A DNA stretch of 18,110 bases from a bacterium UBP1_UBA4783 (lineage in GTDB: Bacteria > Krumholzibacteriota > Krumholzibacteriia > Krumholzibacteriales > Krumholzibacteriaceae): assembly GCA_002403075.1 (NCBI GenBank), contig DHHB01000085.1:8635-26744 (forward strand), in the 5' to 3' direction. The position numbers were made by a program, and so were the translations under genes. Shown piece after piece: positions 15,078 to 18,110 of the stretch; the stretch's first letter is position 1, and every line of letters begins with the position of its first letter. The notes under the pieces are model-generated. The model was not told the origin of the DNA. It worked only from the letters and a program-made list of their open reading frames with translations, and made no database searches.

Positions 15078-15620
15078 CTACTGGGCTTTCTGCATCTGCT
15101 CATCGAGCAGCTTCGTCACGCGCTCGGTAAGATCGAGCGCCTTCTTCGCGTACACGATGTTGCCCTGCGCCGCGTCGAAGATCACGGAGTAGCCCTCTTC
15201 CTCGGCGAGCTTGGCGATGACGCCGTTTATCTTCTCGACGATCGGCGCCGTGAGCTCCTTGTTGCGCTTCGCGGCAAGGCCGTCCTCGCTGAAGGTGTCG
15301 CTCATGTACTTGTTGTAGTCCGCGACCTTCTTGTCGAAGGTCTGTCTCTTCTCCGCGAGCTTCTCCTCGCTCAGCATGAGGCTCTGGCTCTGGATCTCCT
15401 CGCGCAGCCTCGCGAGCTCGGTCTCGAGGTCGCTCTGCTTTTTCTTCCAGGCCTCGACCTCTTTCTTGTATATAGCCTCCGCGTCGATCGTCTCTTTGTA
15501 CTCGGCGAAGATCTTGACGGTGTCGATGTACCCGATCTTGACCTCTTCCGCCCTGAGCGCGAGGGGCGCGAGCTGGGCCGCGAGGAAACTCACGAGAACG
15601 AGAGCCGCGATACGCTTCAT
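15078..15620 (-). CDS. ompH: OmpH/Skp family periplasmic chaperone
   Basis: This 180-residue protein belongs to the OmpH/Skp family, which holds unfolded outer-membrane proteins in the periplasm and passes them to the Bam complex. It starts with a clear Sec signal peptide (MKRIAALVLVSFLAAQLAPLALRA). The mature N-terminus EEVKIGYIDTVKIF is typical of the family. The centre (about 50-120) is a charged coiled coil that would form the tentacles, and the C-terminal ALDLTERVTKLLDE is also typical. ATG 15620 follows AAGGAGGAG by 5 nt, an excellent site. The location between bamA and lpxD is the classic arrangement. Confidence 0.94.
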   Translation of the reverse strand: MKRIAALVLVSFLAAQLAPLALRAEEVKIGYIDTVKIFAEYKETIDAEAIYKKEVEAWKKKQSDLETELARLREEIQSQSLMLSEEKLAEKRQTFDKKVADYNKYMSDTFSEDGLAAKRNKELTAPIVEKINGVIAKLAEEEGYSVIFDAAQGNIVYAKKALDLTERVTKLLDEQMQKAQ

Positions 15621-15660
15621 CTGGACTCCTCCTTTGTGTCTGCGAATAAGAAATCGAGTA

Positions 15661-15689
15661 AATATAGCAATTTTTCCGCCCGGTGAAAC
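15661..15689 (-). promoter_or_regulatory. Candidate promoter for ompH-lpx genes
   Basis: The 75-nt gap between bamA and ompH is strikingly AT-rich for this genome. On the minus strand TATATT (15666-15661) matches the -10 consensus at 5 of 6 bases. A 17-nt spacer leads to a poor -35 candidate GTTTCA (15689-15684). The leader would be about 35 nt and includes the strong ompH ribosome site. It may allow the lpx genes to be expressed apart from bamA. Confidence 0.35.
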
Positions 15690-15695
15690 CGTTTT

Positions 15696-17981
15696 TTAGA
15701 ACATCGTCCCGAAGGTGAAATGCGGCTCCCAGGCGGGCCCCCCGACCTTGTCGAAGCCGTATCCGTAATCGAAGCCGAGGTTGCCGAGCCCCGGCATCTC
15801 GATCCGCACGCCGAGCCCGAGACCGCGGCGGAGGTTGAAGAGATCGGCCGAGCCGAAGCTGTTCCACGTGTTGCCGGCGTCGAAGAAGGCGAGCCCGTAC
15901 ACGGCGTCCGTGAACGGGAAGAGTATCTCATGCGTAAAGGACGCCATGAACCGGCCGCCGACGTACGCGTCGTTTCCCTCGGGGACGACTTCGTAGAAGT
16001 CGTAGCCGCGGAGCGCGTAGCGCCGGTTGCCGCCGAGCCGGAACTTCTCGTAGTCCTGCACCTGATGAGGCCCCGTGTAGCCGTTGATCGCGCCGAGCTC
16101 CATGTTCATGTGGAAGGTGAACTTCCAGAAGAGGGTCCTGAACCACGACGTCTCGGCCATGTAGCGCATGAAGTTCACGTTTCCCTGCAGGATCCCGCCG
16201 CTGAACTCCGCGCTCAGGGAGTTGACGGAGCCCTTCGTCGGGTGCGCGGGGTTGTCCGTCGAGTTGCGCGTGAGGCTCACGAGCATGGCGCTCTTGATCT
16301 GCGGCCAATCGACGGTGCGGAGCGCGCCGATCTCGGGGTACAGGGTCGAAAAGTTGGAGAGCTCCACCTGCTCGATACGGTAGCTCGTGTAGAGACGCGT
16401 GTAGTCGAGCCATGGGAACGGCCGGCCGAGGGCGACCGATCCGCCCTTCCGGCGGTCCGTGTAGTACTGTTGCTGCACGCGGTCCTGAATCCAGTTGTAA
16501 AGGGAGAGCGAGATCGTGTTTTTCGTCTCGCGGAAGTACGGCATCGTGTACTGGAGGCTGAAGCTCTGGCGGTACCTGCCGAACTCCCAGTCGACGGAAA
16601 CGCCGTTCCCGCGCCCGAAGAGGTTGTTCTCCTGTATGCCGAAGAACCCCGAGAGCGAGTTGAGCTGCGAGAATCCGGCGCCGAAGCGGAAGTTTCCCGT
16701 CTGCTTCTCCTCGACGCCGATGAGCAGGTTGATGTCCCCCGCTTCGTTCGCCTGCTCGGTGTTCACCTTGGGCGGGCCCGCGAAATAGCCGAGCGCGACG
16801 ATCTCGCGCAGGCTTCGCTGCACGTCGGTGAGGATGAACCGGTCGCCCGGATAGGTCTTGAGCTCGCGGCGGATCACCGTTTCGTAGGTCTTCGTGTTGC
16901 CCGTGATCTTGATCTCCTTGATCGAGGCCGGATTCCCCTCCTCGATGCGGAGCGCGAGATCGATCCGCCGGTTGCGCACGCGCCTCGTCGGGACGAGCCG
17001 GCTGTAGATGTACCCCTGCTCCCAGTACTTGCCGCTGATGTTGTACTGAAGCATGTCGATGCGGTCGGTGGCGTAGGGATCGCCCTTTTCGATGTCGACG
17101 AACTTCTCGATCTCCTCGTCGGTGACGAGCTTGTTGCCCGACCACGAGAGGTTCCCGAGGAGGTACTGAGGCCCTTCGTCCACCTCGATGTAGAGATCGA
17201 GGTGCTTGCCGTCGTTCGACACCTCCTGCTTCGCGACGCGGGTCTCCGCGTCGAGGTAGCCGCGCGTGCCGTAGAGCTCCTTGATCCGCTTGAGATCCTC
17301 CTCGAGCGTGACGGGCTTGAGCTCGCCGCCCCGCCACCACCGCGATTCCTTCGTCTCGAGGATCTTGCGGATCTCCTTCGATTCGACCGCGCCGATCCCG
17401 AGAAAGTCGATGTGCCGGATCTTTATCTTCTGGCCTTCGGTGATCGCGTACGCCACGATGACGCTGTGCTCGTTCGGTATGGCGAGCTTCTTGACCTCGA
17501 CCGAGGCGCTGTTGTACCCCTTCTCCGCGTAGAGCGCCTTGATCGCGGCGACGTCCTGAGAGAAGAGGCCGGGCCGCGCGAAGTAGCCCTCCTTGAGCAT
17601 GATCTTCGCCTCGACGTCCTCCCGTTTGATCTTATCGGTCCCCGCCACGCGGATCTCCTTCACGCGCGGGTACTCCTCCACGGCGACCACGACGACGAGG
17701 CTGTCCCCCGCCGCGCGCGTCGAAACGACGACGTCGGCGAAGTTCTTCGTCTGGACGAGGCGGCGGACCGCCTCGCTGATCCGGTCCTCGCGAAGCTCGT
17801 CCCCCTCGCGGACACCGAATATCTGCGCGATGTTCTGCCGCGACACGAAATGGTTCCCCGTGATCTCGACGCGGCTTATGACCGGCCCCGCGGAGGCGGC
17901 GCCGAGCTGTTGCGCGAGTGCCCCCGACGACGCGGAGACGACGGCGGCGAGCGCGACGGCAAAGGCGAAGCTATGCTTCAT
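15696..17981 (-). CDS. bamA: Outer membrane protein assembly factor BamA
   Basis: BamA is the core of the machine that folds beta-barrel proteins into the outer membrane. From ATG 17981 the 761-residue protein has a Sec signal peptide ending ASSGALAQ, then five POTRA repeats (about 35-440). Examples are ISRVEITGNHFVSRQNIA, VKEIRVAGTDKIKREDVEA, IRHIDFLG, LGNLSWSGNKLVTDEEIEKF and IKEIKITGNTKTYETVIRRE. The 16-strand barrel follows, with GNFRFGAGFSQLNSLSG, QENNLFGRGNG, the lid-loop motif LRGYDF (usually VRGF/Y), and a terminal Phe (HFTFGTMF) as the beta-signal. GGAGGAA lies 8 nt before ATG 17981; a start at 18008 would lie on the predicted transcription start. It is the first gene of the cluster. 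Confidence 0.96.
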   Translation of the reverse strand: MKHSFAFAVALAAVVSASSGALAQQLGAASAGPVISRVEITGNHFVSRQNIAQIFGVREGDELREDRISEAVRRLVQTKNFADVVVSTRAAGDSLVVVVAVEEYPRVKEIRVAGTDKIKREDVEAKIMLKEGYFARPGLFSQDVAAIKALYAEKGYNSASVEVKKLAIPNEHSVIVAYAITEGQKIKIRHIDFLGIGAVESKEIRKILETKESRWWRGGELKPVTLEEDLKRIKELYGTRGYLDAETRVAKQEVSNDGKHLDLYIEVDEGPQYLLGNLSWSGNKLVTDEEIEKFVDIEKGDPYATDRIDMLQYNISGKYWEQGYIYSRLVPTRRVRNRRIDLALRIEEGNPASIKEIKITGNTKTYETVIRRELKTYPGDRFILTDVQRSLREIVALGYFAGPPKVNTEQANEAGDINLLIGVEEKQTGNFRFGAGFSQLNSLSGFFGIQENNLFGRGNGVSVDWEFGRYRQSFSLQYTMPYFRETKNTISLSLYNWIQDRVQQQYYTDRRKGGSVALGRPFPWLDYTRLYTSYRIEQVELSNFSTLYPEIGALRTVDWPQIKSAMLVSLTRNSTDNPAHPTKGSVNSLSAEFSGGILQGNVNFMRYMAETSWFRTLFWKFTFHMNMELGAINGYTGPHQVQDYEKFRLGGNRRYALRGYDFYEVVPEGNDAYVGGRFMASFTHEILFPFTDAVYGLAFFDAGNTWNSFGSADLFNLRRGLGLGVRIEMPGLGNLGFDYGYGFDKVGGPAWEPHFTFGTMF

Positions 17982-18017
17982 TCGACGATTCCTCCACTTC
18001 CTCCCCAAGCTCGGCGA

Positions 18018-18047
18018 ATGCTATCACAGGGGGCGTCTTTATATCAA
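18018..18047 (-). promoter_or_regulatory. Candidate sigma70-type promoter for bamA and the downstream cluster
   Basis: On the minus strand TTGATA (18047-18042, 5 of 6 matches) and TAGCAT (18023-18018, 4 of 6) are 18 nt apart. Transcription from near 18011 gives a leader of about 30 nt with GGAGGAA just before bamA. I saw no sigma E type promoter. No complete gene lies between this and the right edge. Confidence 0.5.
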
Positions 18048-18110
18048 ATGTAATAAGGGGGGCCGCGGGAGAGCAAACTCCTTGTGAAATGGGAAAATGC
18101 CCGCGGTCCG

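Noticed and set aside
15681..15697. CGGT/ACCG hairpin followed by T6 on the + strand
   Set aside because: The stem is only 4 bp, and no + strand gene ends there; the T run overlaps the bamA stop.
15720..18053. Long + strand open frame (777 codons) opposite bamA
   Set aside because: It is an antisense shadow: low-complexity Val/Asp/Glu/Arg-rich sequence, no family motif, and it covers a fully convincing bamA.
18063..18106. CCGCGGG ... CCCGCGG inverted repeat at the right edge
   Set aside because: Arms are 7 nt with a 30-nt spacer and the sequence is cut by the window edge, so it cannot be told from chance; it may be the terminator of a gene outside.
1..18110. CRISPR arrays, insertion sequences, tRNA or rRNA genes, prophage or integrase
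   Set aside because: I found no regularly spaced repeats, no transposase or integrase motifs and no tRNA-like cloverleaf; the genes are core housekeeping and envelope functions.

Overview
The window reads as chromosomal DNA from a Gram-negative, GC-rich bacterium (roughly two thirds G+C by eye). Nearly all of it is coding, and no mobile element, tRNA, rRNA or CRISPR array was seen. It carries a BamA/OmpH pair and most of a lipid A pathway, so the cell has an LPS-type outer membrane. A fused LpxC-FabZ enzyme, a Gfo/Idh oxidoreductase between lpxA and lpxB, and a DUF374 acyltransferase beside lpxB point to the FCB side of the tree or an uncultured relative (Krumholzibacteriota, Eisenbacteria or Latescibacteria-like). 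That placement is inference, not proof.

Region 1 (1-2803, + strand) is a two-gene AmmeMemoRadiSam operon. It encodes a radical SAM enzyme (AmrS) with a twin-arginine signal, then a Memo-AMMECR1 fusion (AmrB-AmrA) whose likely N-terminus looks like a Sec signal peptide. Region 2 (2807-7035, - strand) is a tightly packed set read in the order nadB (L-aspartate oxidase, NAD synthesis), a small Minf_1886-family protein whose start overlaps the nadB stop, and a polytopic membrane protein with an embedded spermidine-synthase-like domain that lacks the acidic catalytic motif. The + and - operons converge with only 3 nt between stop codons.

Region 3 (7036-7954) holds the divergent regulatory gap (237 nt) between nadB and a small lipoprotein of unknown function. 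On the nadB side there is a sigma70-like promoter. On the lipoprotein side there is a near-consensus sigma54 (-24/-12) element. The lipoprotein gene ends in a strong intrinsic terminator.

Region 4 (7954-18047, - strand) is a ten-kilobase outer-membrane biogenesis cluster transcribed from the right edge: bamA, ompH/skp, lpxD, lpxC-fabZ, lpxA, Gfo/Idh oxidoreductase (possible gnnA), lpxB, DUF374 acyltransferase, lpxK. Together these take UDP-GlcNAc to the 4'-phosphorylated tetra-acyl disaccharide, except the UDP-2,3-diacylglucosamine hydrolase step (LpxH/LpxI/LpxG), which is not encoded here. Kdo transfer (waaA) and lipid A flipping (msbA) are also absent from the window. Several genes overlap by 1-4 nt, consistent with translational coupling. 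Candidate promoters precede bamA and ompH.

The most interesting points are the apparently exported AmmeMemoRadiSam pair, the sigma54-driven orphan lipoprotein, the GnnA-like dehydrogenase without its aminotransferase partner, and the membrane spermidine-synthase homologue with lost catalytic aspartates.
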